Source: a bacterium (GTDB lineage Bacteria; SZUA-79; Acidulodesulfobacterales; Acidulodesulfobacteraceae). From it: a DNA stretch of 9,751 nt. The position numbers were made by a program, and so were the translations under genes. The DNA is taken from positions 1-9,751 of the forward strand of contig JAJYQZ010000287.1 in the NCBI GenBank assembly GCA_021794335.1. The letters are read 5' to 3'. This document shows, piece after piece, positions 1 through 6,143 of the stretch. Below the pieces are notes generated by a model. The model was not told where the DNA came from, searched no databases, and saw only the letters and a program-made list of their open reading frames with translations. Every line of letters starts with the position of its first letter. The stretch's first letter is position 1.

Positions 1-10
1 TTATTAAATT

Positions 11-76
11 GCTTTATAAAGCCGGAAAAAAAATCCGATACCTTTTCCTTAATATATTATATTTAATATATTATAT
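11..76. repeat. short AT-rich palindrome and 14-bp tandem repeat downstream of the TolC-family gene
   Basis: Positions 11-22 form a perfect 12-bp palindrome (GCTTTATAAAGC). Positions 49-62 and 63-76 are two exact adjacent copies of TTAATATATTATAT. The region lies just past the 3' end of the minus-strand TolC-family gene. No convincing intrinsic terminator is present, because there is no GC-rich stem followed by a T-tract. The function is unknown and simple AT-rich sequence is the default explanation. Confidence 0.5.
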
Positions 77-98
77 TAGCGAAGCAATCCCTATTTTA

Positions 99-1517
99 TT
101 ATTTCAACCATCCGTTTATTTTAGCTAAATTGTACTTTGAAAGCACGCCGACGTTGAAATAAAAATTTAAAATGCCGAGCGCGTATTCATATTTTGCCTT
201 AAGAAGTTTTACCTTGGCGTCGTAAAGAGCCTGAACGGCGTCAAGGACGTCGGTTTCCGTAGCGATGCCTGACTTAAACCCCAGCTCGTTTCCTTTTAAG
301 GAAATACGGGCGGATTTAAGGGCAAGCTCAAGCATTTTTATTTTAACTATCGAACCTTTTATGTTTGAATATGACTGCCTGATTTTCCTGCCGTTCTTGT
401 TAAGCTCGCCGAGATATTTCTGCTGCGCGCGGGACTCGAGGTTTGCATCCTTAAAAGTCTTTGCGTAGCCGTATCCGCCGTTAAACAGCGGAATACTAAT
501 CTGAAATCCTATATTATAATATTTTAAAGGCGGAGTCTGGATATATTCCTGGGTATTTGTGGCGGAATATCCCGCGACAAAACTTACAGTCGGAAAATGC
601 GCCGCTATGTTTTTCCTTTCGCCTTCCGTATAATAGCTGCGGTTATCCCTGTAATATTTGAGCATCGGGTTATGGCGCGCTCCGACTTTTACCCAGTATT
701 TAACGTTTGAAGGACGCGGAACGAAAAAAGGAATATTCCGCTTAAACGGCACTAAATTTCTGCCGCTTGCGCCGGTCGCATTTTTAAATTTTGCGTAGGC
801 GTTTTTAAGGTCGTTTTTTGCCCCGACTAATTGCGACAGGACGGAGTAATATTTTGCGCGGGCGTCGTAAACGTCTGTAATAGTCCCTGCTCCGGCTCCA
901 TATAGTTTTTGAGCCTGTTTAAGTTCGCTGCTGACCGCTTTTTTCTGAGACTTTAAGGCTTTTACATAATCCTGCCCCGTTAAAACGTCGAGATATGCCC
1001 GAGCTACCGTGATAATAAGGTTCTGCTTCTGCGACTCGAATCTGGCATTTCCGATAGACGCCCTCGCTTTATACTGCCCGTACATAAAAAACCTGCGCAT
1101 GTTGAAGATCGGCTGGGTCAGACTCACGGATGTATTTCTGGCGTCATAGCTTAAATAATATGGCGGAGGATTTACAAAATCGTATCTCGAATAGTTAAAT
1201 GAAACGTTTATGCGCGGAAGTAAAACGGAAAGCCCCTCCCACGCGAGGTCGTCCGAGGCTTTTTTGCCGTAAAGAGACGCTTTATAGCCGTGATTGCGCT
1301 TGAGCGCAAACTCGTACGCCTTAATAAGATTTAAAGGCTTTGAAAGTTCGAAAGGCGCAGGTTGTTTATTTTTAACGGCCGTCATACCCGCCGCTAAAAC
1401 ATTAGCCGGAGCGCAAATGTTTAAAAAGGAGAACGTAAAGGCTGCCGCCGCAATAAAAAAAGCAACAATAAAAGTAAACATAAAAGTAAAAAATATTTTT
1501 AAACCGCTTTTAAGCAA
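99..1517 (-). CDS. TolC-family outer membrane efflux protein
   Basis: A 472-residue protein of the TolC/OEP family. Trimers of these proteins form an outer-membrane beta-barrel and a periplasmic alpha-helical tunnel that lets type I secretion or RND/MacAB-type pumps export substrates. Residues 1 to about 43 are a long hydrophobic signal peptide with a basic start and an Ala-rich end. Two OEP repeats follow at roughly 60-250 and 270-465, with long coiled-coil-like helices rich in Lys, Ala and Gln. The length is normal for the family. The start is TTG at 1517: GGAGGG lies 10 nt upstream (1528-1533), the nearby ATG at 1537 is out of frame and stops at once, and the next in-frame ATG (1481) has no ribosome binding site and would trim the signal peptide. 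No inner-membrane pump partner is visible; one may lie left of the window. Family assignment is secure; the substrate is unknown. Confidence 0.93.
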   Translation of the reverse strand: MLKSGLKIFFTFMFTFIVAFFIAAAAFTFSFLNICAPANVLAAGMTAVKNKQPAPFELSKPLNLIKAYEFALKRNHGYKASLYGKKASDDLAWEGLSVLLPRINVSFNYSRYDFVNPPPYYLSYDARNTSVSLTQPIFNMRRFFMYGQYKARASIGNARFESQKQNLIITVARAYLDVLTGQDYVKALKSQKKAVSSELKQAQKLYGAGAGTITDVYDARAKYYSVLSQLVGAKNDLKNAYAKFKNATGASGRNLVPFKRNIPFFVPRPSNVKYWVKVGARHNPMLKYYRDNRSYYTEGERKNIAAHFPTVSFVAGYSATNTQEYIQTPPLKYYNIGFQISIPLFNGGYGYAKTFKDANLESRAQQKYLGELNKNGRKIRQSYSNIKGSIVKIKMLELALKSARISLKGNELGFKSGIATETDVLDAVQALYDAKVKLLKAKYEYALGILNFYFNVGVLSKYNLAKINGWLK

Positions 1518-1560
1518 AACGCTCAGACCCTCCGCATAATTTTAATATTTTTAATTCATT

Positions 1561-1589
1561 ATGATATAATATAAAAAATGCAATTACAA
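1561..1589 (-). promoter_or_regulatory. possible promoter for the TolC-family gene
   Basis: On the minus strand, TTGTAA (1589-1584), a 17-nt spacer and TATCAT (1566-1561) resemble a sigma-70 promoter. It would start transcription about 37 nt before the TTG start codon. The region is very AT-rich, so other pairings are possible and this is tentative. Confidence 0.3.
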
Positions 1590-1638
1590 GATTTTTTTGA
1601 TTGCTAACCCGTTTTGAAAAAGGTGCCAAAGAAAAACA

Positions 1639-1728
1639 GAAAAAGGTGTCAGATCTTATTTTTCGCATATGATAATGTAAGTTTAAAAAATAAAGTTTAT
1701 TGCGAAAAATCAATCTGACACCTTTTTC
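1639..1728. repeat. REP-like long inverted repeat (hairpin, about 27-bp arms)
   Basis: The left arm (1639-1666) and right arm (1702-1728) are near-perfect reverse complements, 28 and 27 nt long with one indel and one or two mismatches. They are separated by a 35-nt AT-rich loop. The arms carry the core AAAAAGGTGTCAGAT. In many genomes similar GTGTCAG-type sequences occur as dispersed REP elements mobilised by RAYT (TnpA-REP, Y1) transposases; linking this copy to them is inference. It lies in the gap between the TolC-family gene and the tRNA, where the ORFs on either strand look meaningless. It could also form a stable RNA or DNA hairpin that blocks read-through. Confidence 0.75.
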
Positions 1729-1772
1729 TTCGCATATGATAACATAAGTTTAAAAATCAATCTGACTTTTTC
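1662..1772. repeat. tandem copies of the REP-like core
   Basis: The 28-nt segment 1662-1689 recurs at 1729-1756 with only two adjacent differences (TG versus CA). The segment AAAAATCAATCTGAC with its following T-run (1705-1728) recurs at 1752-1772 lacking three bases. The right half of the hairpin therefore appears to have been duplicated in tandem with a period of about 47 nt and then trimmed. No gene overlaps it. Confidence 0.65.
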
Positions 1773-1801
1773 TATGGAAGAATTAAAGTTTATACTTTTT
1801 C

Positions 1802-1831
1802 TTGAAATTTGCAATATAAATAGAATATAAT
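1802..1831 (+). promoter_or_regulatory. likely tRNA-Arg promoter
   Basis: TTGAAA (1802-1807), an 18-nt spacer and a perfect TATAAT (1826-1831) precede the tRNA by 39 nt, giving a leader of about 33 nt. The -10 box lies inside an 8-bp dyad, ATATAATG/CATTATAT (1825-1832 and 1838-1845). A second TATAAT at 1843-1848 has no good -35 box. Confidence 0.55.
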
Positions 1832-1870
1832 GTCTAACATTATATAATATATAGATTTTAAATTTTAAAT

Positions 1871-1947
1871 GCCCCCGTAGCTCAGTAGGATAGAGCAGAG
1901 GTTTCCTAAACCTTTGGTCATCGGTTCGATTCCGGTCGGGGGCACCA
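1871..1947 (+). tRNA. tRNA-Arg (anticodon CCT)
   Basis: A complete cloverleaf can be drawn. The acceptor stem pairs GCCCCCG with CGGGGGC. The D-arm is GCTC/GAGC with a 9-nt loop. The anticodon stem GAGGT/ACCTT holds the loop TTCCTAA, placing anticodon CCT at 1905-1907. The T-arm is ATCGG-TTCGATT-CCGGT. Discriminator A is followed by an encoded CCA. The anticodon reads the rare arginine codon AGG. tRNA genes are frequent phage and island integration sites, which matters because a recombinase remnant lies about 900 bp downstream. I see no second copy of the tRNA 3' end in the window, so no attachment-site pair can be shown. Confidence 0.96.
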
Positions 1948-2023
1948 GTTAAAACCACAGTAAATAAGCCTTTTCAGACTACCTTAAGAAATTTTATAAA
2001 AAATTAAAGGAGTGTAGAATTTG

Positions 2024-2419
2024 TTAAAGGAATTTTAAGAAATTGGAAGCCGTTATTATTTCCAAGTCGCCTATCTTTTTTAGAACAAGCAAATCTTTGT
2101 CCCCTGAAACTATATATGACGCTCCGCCGCTTTTTGCGCAATTTATAAATTTATCGTCGTCGGAATCCCTTGAATATTTTTCGTTATAAACATTTTTAAT
2201 AAACAGGCAGTTTTTGGCAATTATACCGGCAATTTCTTGATGTTTATTTTTACCGGATTTTTCGGTAAATCTCGTTAATACTTCCGAATATTCCTCAAAT
2301 ATTTCCTTAGTGCATATAACGTCAAATTTGCCGCTAAACCACAGTTCGAGCAGGTCTCTTTCTTTTCCTAGAAAAAATACACCGGAAATCAATATATTGG
2401 TATCTAGAACTATGCGCAC
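2024..2419 (-). CDS. PIN-domain toxin of a type II toxin-antitoxin pair
   Basis: A 131-residue PIN-domain protein, a metal-dependent RNase fold used by VapC-like toxins to cut RNA. The expected acidic residues are visible: D6 in LDTN at the N-terminus, E42/E43 mid-protein, the cluster D85, D87-D89 followed by KF, and D107/D109 in SGDKDLL near the C-terminus. It resembles the 'putative toxin component, PIN family' group (COG1569-like), whose usual length this matches. It starts with GTG at 2419, ten bases inside the end of the upstream antitoxin gene, so the two are probably translationally coupled. The reading frame is intact with all acidic residues present, so it is probably active. The target RNA cannot be predicted. 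Confidence 0.9.
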   Translation of the reverse strand: MRIVLDTNILISGVFFLGKERDLLELWFSGKFDVICTKEIFEEYSEVLTRFTEKSGKNKHQEIAGIIAKNCLFIKNVYNEKYSRDSDDDKFINCAKSGGASYIVSGDKDLLVLKKIGDLEIITASNFLKFL

Positions 2420-2673
2420 TTTTGTTTGTTCCTTGTTTCTTTTATAACCCTGCCGACATCTTTACGCTTTAGATTTAATTTTTCCGAAATTTCGTCACCC
2501 ATAGCGATTAGATTTTTAAAATCCTTTATCTTGGGTTCTTCTATAGGCTTTAAAAGTATATTGCTCCCATCCTGAAGTATAATCAGCTTGGAATTAGGTT
2601 TTAAACCTAAAGCTTTTCTGATTTTGTTCGGTATGACCACCTGTCCTTTAACTGACATGCTTGTAGTTTCCAT
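2410..2673 (-). CDS. AbrB/MazE-type (SpoVT-AbrB fold) antitoxin
   Basis: An 87-residue antitoxin. The N-terminal swapped-hairpin AbrB DNA-binding domain is plain: residues 5-45 contain MSVKGQVVIP, a basic helix IRKALGL, and a strand ending LLKPI. The C-terminal part (about 46-87), charged and helical, should wrap the PIN toxin. The reading frame stays open up to 2742, but I place the start at ATG 2673 because AGGAGGTT (2681-2688) sits just upstream and the domain begins there. The gene precedes and overlaps the toxin by 10 nt in one operon. Autorepression through the dyad at 2693-2711 is likely. Confidence 0.9.
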   Translation of the reverse strand: METTSMSVKGQVVIPNKIRKALGLKPNSKLIILQDGSNILLKPIEEPKIKDFKNLIAMGDEISEKLNLKRKDVGRVIKETRNKQKCA

Positions 2674-2692
2674 AATAATAAACCTCCTAAAT

Positions 2693-2711
2693 AAGTAAGT
2701 ATTTCTTACTT
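2693..2711. promoter_or_regulatory. probable autoregulatory operator of the PIN/AbrB module
   Basis: A perfect inverted repeat, AAGTAAG-TATTT-CTTACTT, lies between the predicted -10 box and the antitoxin ribosome binding site, across the expected transcription start. Toxin-antitoxin promoters are typically repressed by the antitoxin or the complex binding such dyads. The pairing is seen directly; the binding is inferred. Confidence 0.6.
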
Positions 2712-2713
2712 TT

Positions 2714-2742
2714 ATTATAAAGGCAGTTAATCGAAAAATCAA
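2714..2742 (-). promoter_or_regulatory. promoter of the PIN/AbrB toxin-antitoxin operon
   Basis: On the minus strand, TTGATT (2742-2737), a 17-nt spacer and a perfect TATAAT (2719-2714) form a good sigma-70 promoter. It sits just upstream of the operator dyad and about 34 nt before the antitoxin start. Confidence 0.65.
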
Positions 2743-2819
2743 GTTAAGATTTTTATGAAACCGAAATCTCCCAGCCTTTCAGTTATTCTTATTCGCGTAT
2801 TTCAATAACATCCTTATTA

Positions 2820-2978
2820 TTAAAGGGGACAGAAAGCTCATCGCCGGCGCACCGAACGTCGCTTTATATAACCGGAGAACTGTTAGTCCACCGTACGACG
2901 CAGATAACAAAAAGATATAGCCACTTAGTGCCGGATACGCTAAAGAAAGCGGTTAATGACGTGTGGGGAAATAACTAA
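2820..2978 (+). pseudogene. remnant of a tyrosine recombinase (phage-type integrase), C-terminal end only
   Basis: One frame ends in TAA at 2976-2978 and reads SLYITGELLVHRTTQITKRY, then SHLVPDTLKKAVNDVWGNN. This matches the conserved C-terminal end of tyrosine recombinases, where intact members read roughly ELLGHRTTQMTKRYSHL and end in a helix that begins PDTLKKAV. The catalytic tyrosine codon is at 2916-2918, and the box-III histidine is kept at 2889-2891, although the usual Gly before it is Val. Everything upstream is missing, including the HxxR box, the first catalytic Arg and the core-binding domain. There is no start codon. Around 2837-2857 a second frame reads LIAGAPN, which suits the family and hints at an extra frameshift. 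The fragment begins right at an AAAGGGGACAG motif (2822-2832), a possible breakpoint. It was found by translating a stretch that has no long ORF. Confidence 0.78.
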
Positions 2979-2995
2979 CAGAAATAAAATAATCC

Positions 2996-3024
2996 TTGAC
3001 AATGGTTAACATATAAGTTAACAT
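2996..3024 (+). promoter_or_regulatory. promoter/operator of the HigB-HigA-like module, probably leaderless
   Basis: TTGACA (2996-3001), a 17-nt spacer and TAACAT (3019-3024) form a strong sigma-70 promoter whose start point would fall at about the ATG at 3030. No ribosome binding site precedes that ATG, so the toxin mRNA looks leaderless. GTTAACAT occurs twice, at 3005-3012 and 3017-3024, with a 12-nt period. Each copy holds the palindrome GTTAAC and the second covers the -10 box. This is a likely HigA operator. Confidence 0.6.
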
Positions 3025-3029
3025 AAAAT

Positions 3030-3382
3030 ATGCACAGAACCGTTATCTTTTACCAGACGAAAGAAGGAAGATGTCCTTTAATAGAATTCTTGGATTCCTT
3101 AGACGGAAAGGCCGCACAGAAGATTATCTGGGTTTTAAATCTTTTAGGAGATATGGATAACATTCCTTCCTTGTATTTTAAGAAACTTACCGGTTCGGAC
3201 GGCATATGGGAATGCCGCATAAATACAGTTCTAATATTTACAGAATATTTTGCTTTATGTTGGACAATTCATGTGTAGTCTTGACGCACGGTTTCATTAA
3301 AAAGACGCAGAAAACGCCATCATCAGAAATAGAAAGAGCTGAGAAATATAAATCTGATTTTATAAAAAGGAGCCGCCAATGA
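3030..3382 (+). pseudogene. higB: HigB/RelE-like (phage Gp49-type) toxin, frameshifted
   Basis: The first frame (3030-3227) encodes a Gp49-like HigB N-terminus with FYQTKEGRCPLIEFLDSL and, at its end, LTGSDGIWECRI. These toxins are ribosome-dependent mRNA interferases of the RelE fold. After about 3225 the family pattern continues in the -1 frame with SSNIYRIFCFM, then VVLTHGFIKKTQKTPSSEIE and the end DFIKRSRQ, reaching TGA at 3380-3382. Adding one base near AATACAG (3223-3228) would restore a protein of about 117 residues, the normal family length. It would end in an ATGA overlap with the antitoxin start, as expected for this operon type. As it stands, translation runs out of frame to a stop at 3278, giving 82 residues without the conserved C-terminal strands. 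No slippery heptamer is present, so a mutation, or a sequencing error, is more likely than programmed frameshifting. Confidence 0.87.
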
Positions 3383-3654
3383 GCGATTTAAAAAAATACA
3401 TAGAGAATAGAAAAAAAATAGACCCGTCTTTTGAAAAGGGTTTCGATGAAGGATACGAACAGTTTAAAATCGGTGCTACGCTTCGTCAGATGCGCGAATC
3501 TGCCGGATTAACCCAGGAAGAACTTGCCGTTAAGCTTAAAACAAAAAAAACGGCTATTTCGAGAATTGAAAACCATGCCGAAGATATTAAGATTTCCACC
3601 CTTGAGCGGGCGGCCGCAGCACTTGGGAAAAAATTAAAAATAATCTTTACTTAA
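3379..3654 (+). CDS. higA: HigA-like XRE-family antitoxin
   Basis: A 91-residue antitoxin and DNA-binding repressor. Residues 1-30 form a charged helix. Residues 31-88 are a Cro/C1-type helix-turn-helix: the motif [19 protein letters not shown] leads to the recognition helix KKTAISRIE. It is the expected partner of a Gp49-type HigB toxin, in the toxin-first gene order. The ATG at 3379 overlaps the ancestral toxin TGA by 4 nt, and AGGAG (3368-3372) lies 6 nt upstream, so it can be translated on its own. It should repress its own promoter through the GTTAACAT repeats at 3005-3024. The frame is intact although its toxin is broken. Confidence 0.9.
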   Translation: MSDLKKYIENRKKIDPSFEKGFDEGYEQFKIGATLRQMRESAGLTQEELAVKLKTKKTAISRIENHAEDIKISTLERAAAALGKKLKIIFT

Positions 3655-3902
3655 AATAATCCGGTAAGCGGCTAATATTCTGTGCAATTCCGATAAGTTA
3701 GCTTTTAAACGAAGATATCCGTTAGTAAGAATAGCGGTATTTTATTCTAATCATCGATGCGGCAACAAATATATCCTTAGAGAAATTAATTATTGAATAT
3801 CTTTTATAGCAGCTATTAATAAATTCAATTATTGAAAAAAAAATGAATGCAATGAATTAAACAAATACAGCAGATTAAATAAATCAAATAAATTCAAAAG
3901 CA
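3655..3902. other. AT-rich intergenic region with no recognised gene
   Basis: These 248 bp separate the HigA-like gene from the flippase gene. No RNA gene or convincing ORF is visible. A small dyad, TTCAAT-T-ATTGAA, lies around 3824-3836. No clear sigma-70 promoter for the flippase gene could be assigned. Confidence 0.5.
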
Positions 3903-5357
3903 ATGCCGCATACGCCGCCGTTATCAAATAAACAAAGATTTATAAAAAACTTGACGTTTTTATTTAGTTCACGTATTTTGAGCGCAATATTAACCCTTGC
4001 GGCTAATATTTACCTCATAGAAAGATTAGGAGCTTCTGTATTCGGCGAATTTGCTTTCGGCGTGACGTTAGTCGGATATTTTGTTTCTATTGCCGATACC
4101 GGACTATCGCCTTTCGGTGAAACGGCGGTAGCAAAACATAAAAATAAAAGTAATATCGCAGATACTATAAACGATATTTCATCCGCACGGCTTTTGCTCT
4201 CATTTATATCGTTTATAATTATTATATCTATAGGGTTAATATTTTTTAAAAACGCTCCCCGCCAAAAAAATATAATTATCGTTTTTTCTTTACTGCCGCT
4301 GATATACTCTTTTAACTTCTCATGGGCATTGCGGGGTATGGAAAAAAATCACGTCATTTTATTTACTAATTTTATAAACAGTCTATTATTTTTACTGGGA
4401 ATTTTATTGATAGTAAAAAATTTAAACTGGTATTTGGCAGCGGCATTGTTATATTTAGCCGGAAATTTAGCCACCGTTCTAATTCAAACCAATTACATTG
4501 AAAAAACCATAAAAAAAATAAAAATTAATTTTGCGTTTAATGCGGTAAAAAAAACCGTTAAGGCCTCCCTGCCTTTTGGAATATTTTCATGGGTCAGCAT
4601 TTTATACATCAGCTATCCTATAATTTTCCTAAAGATTTTTAATAATAACAAAAACATAGGCTATTATTATATAACCTATAAAATAATCGGATTTATATTT
4701 ATAATGCTTAATTTAACCGGCAACGCTTTTATTCCCGTTATATCGGATGCGGTAAAAGAAAACGACGGAATAAAAGAATCGAAACTATTAAGCGAGCTTA
4801 TCAGATTTATTTATACTTTTTCTTTGCCGGCAATTTTTGGCGGATATGCAATAAGCAGCACTTTAATTATAGAATTATTCGGAATAAAATTAATAACTGC
4901 AGCAGGTCTTTTAAGAATAATGGTATGGTCAATATTGCCCGTCGGAATAAGTTCTGCGCTTATATCGTATCTTATGGTAAAAAACGCAAGAAAATATCTT
5001 GTGAAGTCTGCATCTTTTGCATCTTTAGGAGGATTTATTTTTGCATTTTTCTTTATCAAATATTACGGTCTGAACGAAGCCGCATATTCATTAATTTTTA
5101 TAGAACTGTTAATGACAGGCAGTTTATTATATTTTACGTATAAAATAGTTAAAATTAAGTTTAATGCGATAAATTTTATAAAGGTTTTGCTGTCGTCATT
5201 AATAATGGGATTTATCGTAATAGAACTCCGCCAAAAATTAATTTTAAGCATAGTAATAGGTATGATTGTTTATGCAGTTCTTTCATTACTGCTAAAAACT
5301 GTCGGTAAAAAAGACATTATGGAAATTAAAGAATTATTGAGCGTAAAAAAAGCATGA
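3903..5357 (+). CDS. wzx: Wzx-type polysaccharide (lipid-linked oligosaccharide) flippase
   Basis: A 484-residue integral inner-membrane protein of the polysaccharide biosynthesis/MOP superfamily. Such proteins flip undecaprenyl-pyrophosphate-linked repeat units across the inner membrane in Wzx/Wzy-dependent O-antigen or capsule synthesis. About 12-14 hydrophobic segments span the whole length. The N-terminus is typical: a short basic cytoplasmic stretch, a first helix (about 16-38), then ERLGASVFGEFAFG and IADTGL at 40-68. Length and topology fit the family. The start at ATG 3903 has only a poor ribosome binding site. The gene stands alone on its strand, flanked by toxin-antitoxin modules, with no adjacent Wzy polymerase. 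Wzx sequences diverge strongly, so the exact glycan is unknown and a teichuronic- or exopolysaccharide-type flippase is equally possible. Confidence 0.88.
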   Translation: MPHTPPLSNKQRFIKNLTFLFSSRILSAILTLAANIYLIERLGASVFGEFAFGVTLVGYFVSIADTGLSPFGETAVAKHKNKSNIADTINDISSARLLLSFISFIIIISIGLIFFKNAPRQKNIIIVFSLLPLIYSFNFSWALRGMEKNHVILFTNFINSLLFLLGILLIVKNLNWYLAAALLYLAGNLATVLIQTNYIEKTIKKIKINFAFNAVKKTVKASLPFGIFSWVSILYISYPIIFLKIFNNNKNIGYYYITYKIIGFIFIMLNLTGNAFIPVISDAVKENDGIKESKLLSELIRFIYTFSLPAIFGGYAISSTLIIELFGIKLITAAGLLRIMVWSILPVGISSALISYLMVKNARKYLVKSASFASLGGFIFAFFFIKYYGLNEAAYSLIFIELLMTGSLLYFTYKIVKIKFNAINFIKVLLSSLIMGFIVIELRQKLILSIVIGMIVYAVLSLLLKTVGKKDIMEIKELLSVKKA

Positions 5358-5380
5358 TTAAAGGGGACAGATATATTTAT
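5356..5380. repeat. AAAGGGGACAG motif directly after the flippase stop
   Basis: ATTAAAGGGGACAGA at 5357-5371 repeats the sequence at 2819-2832 for 15 nt and follows the flippase stop immediately. Here it continues into an AT-rich run. Similar GGGGACAG-type sequences are often found as dispersed REP-like elements or next to Y1 transposase genes. Only two copies are seen here and no transposase, so its nature is inferred. Confidence 0.4.
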
Positions 5381-5467
5381 TCTCTTACTGCCAACTGGGT
5401 TTGCAGCGATTTATTATAGCCAATTGAAGAATTAAAACGTTAACGCAGTTTTATTTCATGGGTGACG

Positions 5468-5842
5468 CTATAGCGGTATAGCAAACATAATTTCATTATA
5501 ATTGACAAATGGGATAACGCGGTTTTTATCCGTCTTTTCTTTTTTAAGTTCGACGAGTCCTATTCTTAAGAGTATATCCAAATCCTGGTTAACGTTCTTT
5601 AAGTTTCTCCCTAACATCTTGGACAATTCATATATGGATTTAGGATTTTTATCTTTGATTGTCTTAAGAATTAAAAGTCTGTTATTTGTAAGAACCGACC
5701 TTACGTCATCTATGGATTCAAAATATATTCCTTCTTCTTTCTTAACCTTTTCACCTGATTCAAGTTTTCTCCAAGTATCCGCAAAGTCTTCTAAACTTTC
5801 GTTTAAACTTTTTATTCCTATATTTATTTTTTTTATATTCAT
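5468..5842 (-). CDS. tumA: TumA-like antitoxin (winged helix-turn-helix, HVO_A0114-like family)
   Basis: A 124-residue DNA-binding protein with the features of the HVO_A0114-like helix-turn-helix family that accompanies TumE-type toxins. The N-terminal part has INIGIKSLNESLEDFADTW and GEKVKKEEGIYFESID (residues 7-45). A winged helix-turn-helix follows at about 48-108, with SIYELSKMLGRNLKNVNQDL as helix and recognition helix. The C-terminal strand ends in IPL. It is the second gene of the operon: its ATG at 5842 overlaps the toxin TGA in an ATGA junction, and AGGAGT (5851-5856) lies 8 nt upstream. It should neutralise the toxin and repress the palindrome at 6156-6182. The frame is intact. Confidence 0.85.
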   Translation of the reverse strand: MNIKKINIGIKSLNESLEDFADTWRKLESGEKVKKEEGIYFESIDDVRSVLTNNRLLILKTIKDKNPKSIYELSKMLGRNLKNVNQDLDILLRIGLVELKKEKTDKNRVIPFVNYNEIMFAIPL

Positions 5843-6132
5843 AGTCTATCACTCCTTATTTTTTCTATCATGCTATAAAAATCTTTTATTAAATTATCAA
5901 CGCTCGTAAAATCGTAACAGCATTCTTTTCCTCCGTAATGTTTATGATCGCCTTTGCCTTCGGCGTTATCAAATCCAACTACCCTTTTGCCGTTTTGAAT
6001 ATATACGAGGGAATATTTTAATCCATGCGGTTTGTCTTTTGAATCCGGCACCTGCCATATTTTCATCTCGATAATATCTCCGTTAGATTCGATATTTTTT
6101 CGATGAAATAATAATTTGGCTCTCGTAAACAT
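5839..6132 (-). CDS. tumE: TumE-like toxin (DUF6516-type)
   Basis: A 97-residue protein with the family pattern of TumE toxins. Near the N-terminus it has IIEMKIWQVPD (20-30), then PHGLKYSLVYIQNGKRVVGF (35-54) and the conserved DNAEGKGDHKHYGG (55-68), whose Asp, His and Tyr are the best candidates for functional residues. A short helix closes the protein. Length matches the family. It lies directly upstream of its antitoxin with a 4-nt overlap. The start is ATG 6132; no Shine-Dalgarno sequence is visible, so its translation may be weak compared with the antitoxin, which has one. The biochemical activity of this toxin type is poorly known to me. The identification rests on the motif and the partner gene. 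Confidence 0.85.
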   Translation of the reverse strand: MFTRAKLLFHRKNIESNGDIIEMKIWQVPDSKDKPHGLKYSLVYIQNGKRVVGFDNAEGKGDHKHYGGKECCYDFTSVDNLIKDFYSMIEKIRSDRL

Positions 6133-6143
6133 ATTTATTTTTA

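Noticed and set aside
1510..1713. 67-aa minus-strand ORF between the TolC-family gene and the tRNA
   Set aside because: It reads through the REP-like hairpin and has biased, meaningless composition with no recognisable motif.
1710..1958. 82-aa minus-strand ORF with the segment GAPDRNRTDDQRFRKPLL
   Set aside because: It is the antisense translation of the tRNA-Arg gene, a well-known false gene call. It has no ribosome binding site or family.
2423..2742. Longer antitoxin starting at 2742
   Set aside because: The added 23 residues have no AbrB homology and overlap the predicted promoter and operator. A strong ribosome binding site serves ATG 2673.
3215..3235. Programmed -1 frameshift in the HigB-like toxin
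   Set aside because: No X-XXY-YYZ slippery heptamer or downstream stimulator is visible, so an ordinary indel or sequencing error is simpler.
5461..5482. GCTATA-GCGG-TATAGC hairpin as a terminator for the TumE/TumA operon
   Set aside because: The stem is only 6 bp, mostly A/T, and no T-tract follows on the minus strand.
5502..5909. 135-aa plus-strand ORF
   Set aside because: It is antisense to the TumA-like gene, which has family motifs, a ribosome binding site and an operon partner. The plus-strand product is a Phe/Ser/Leu-rich shadow.
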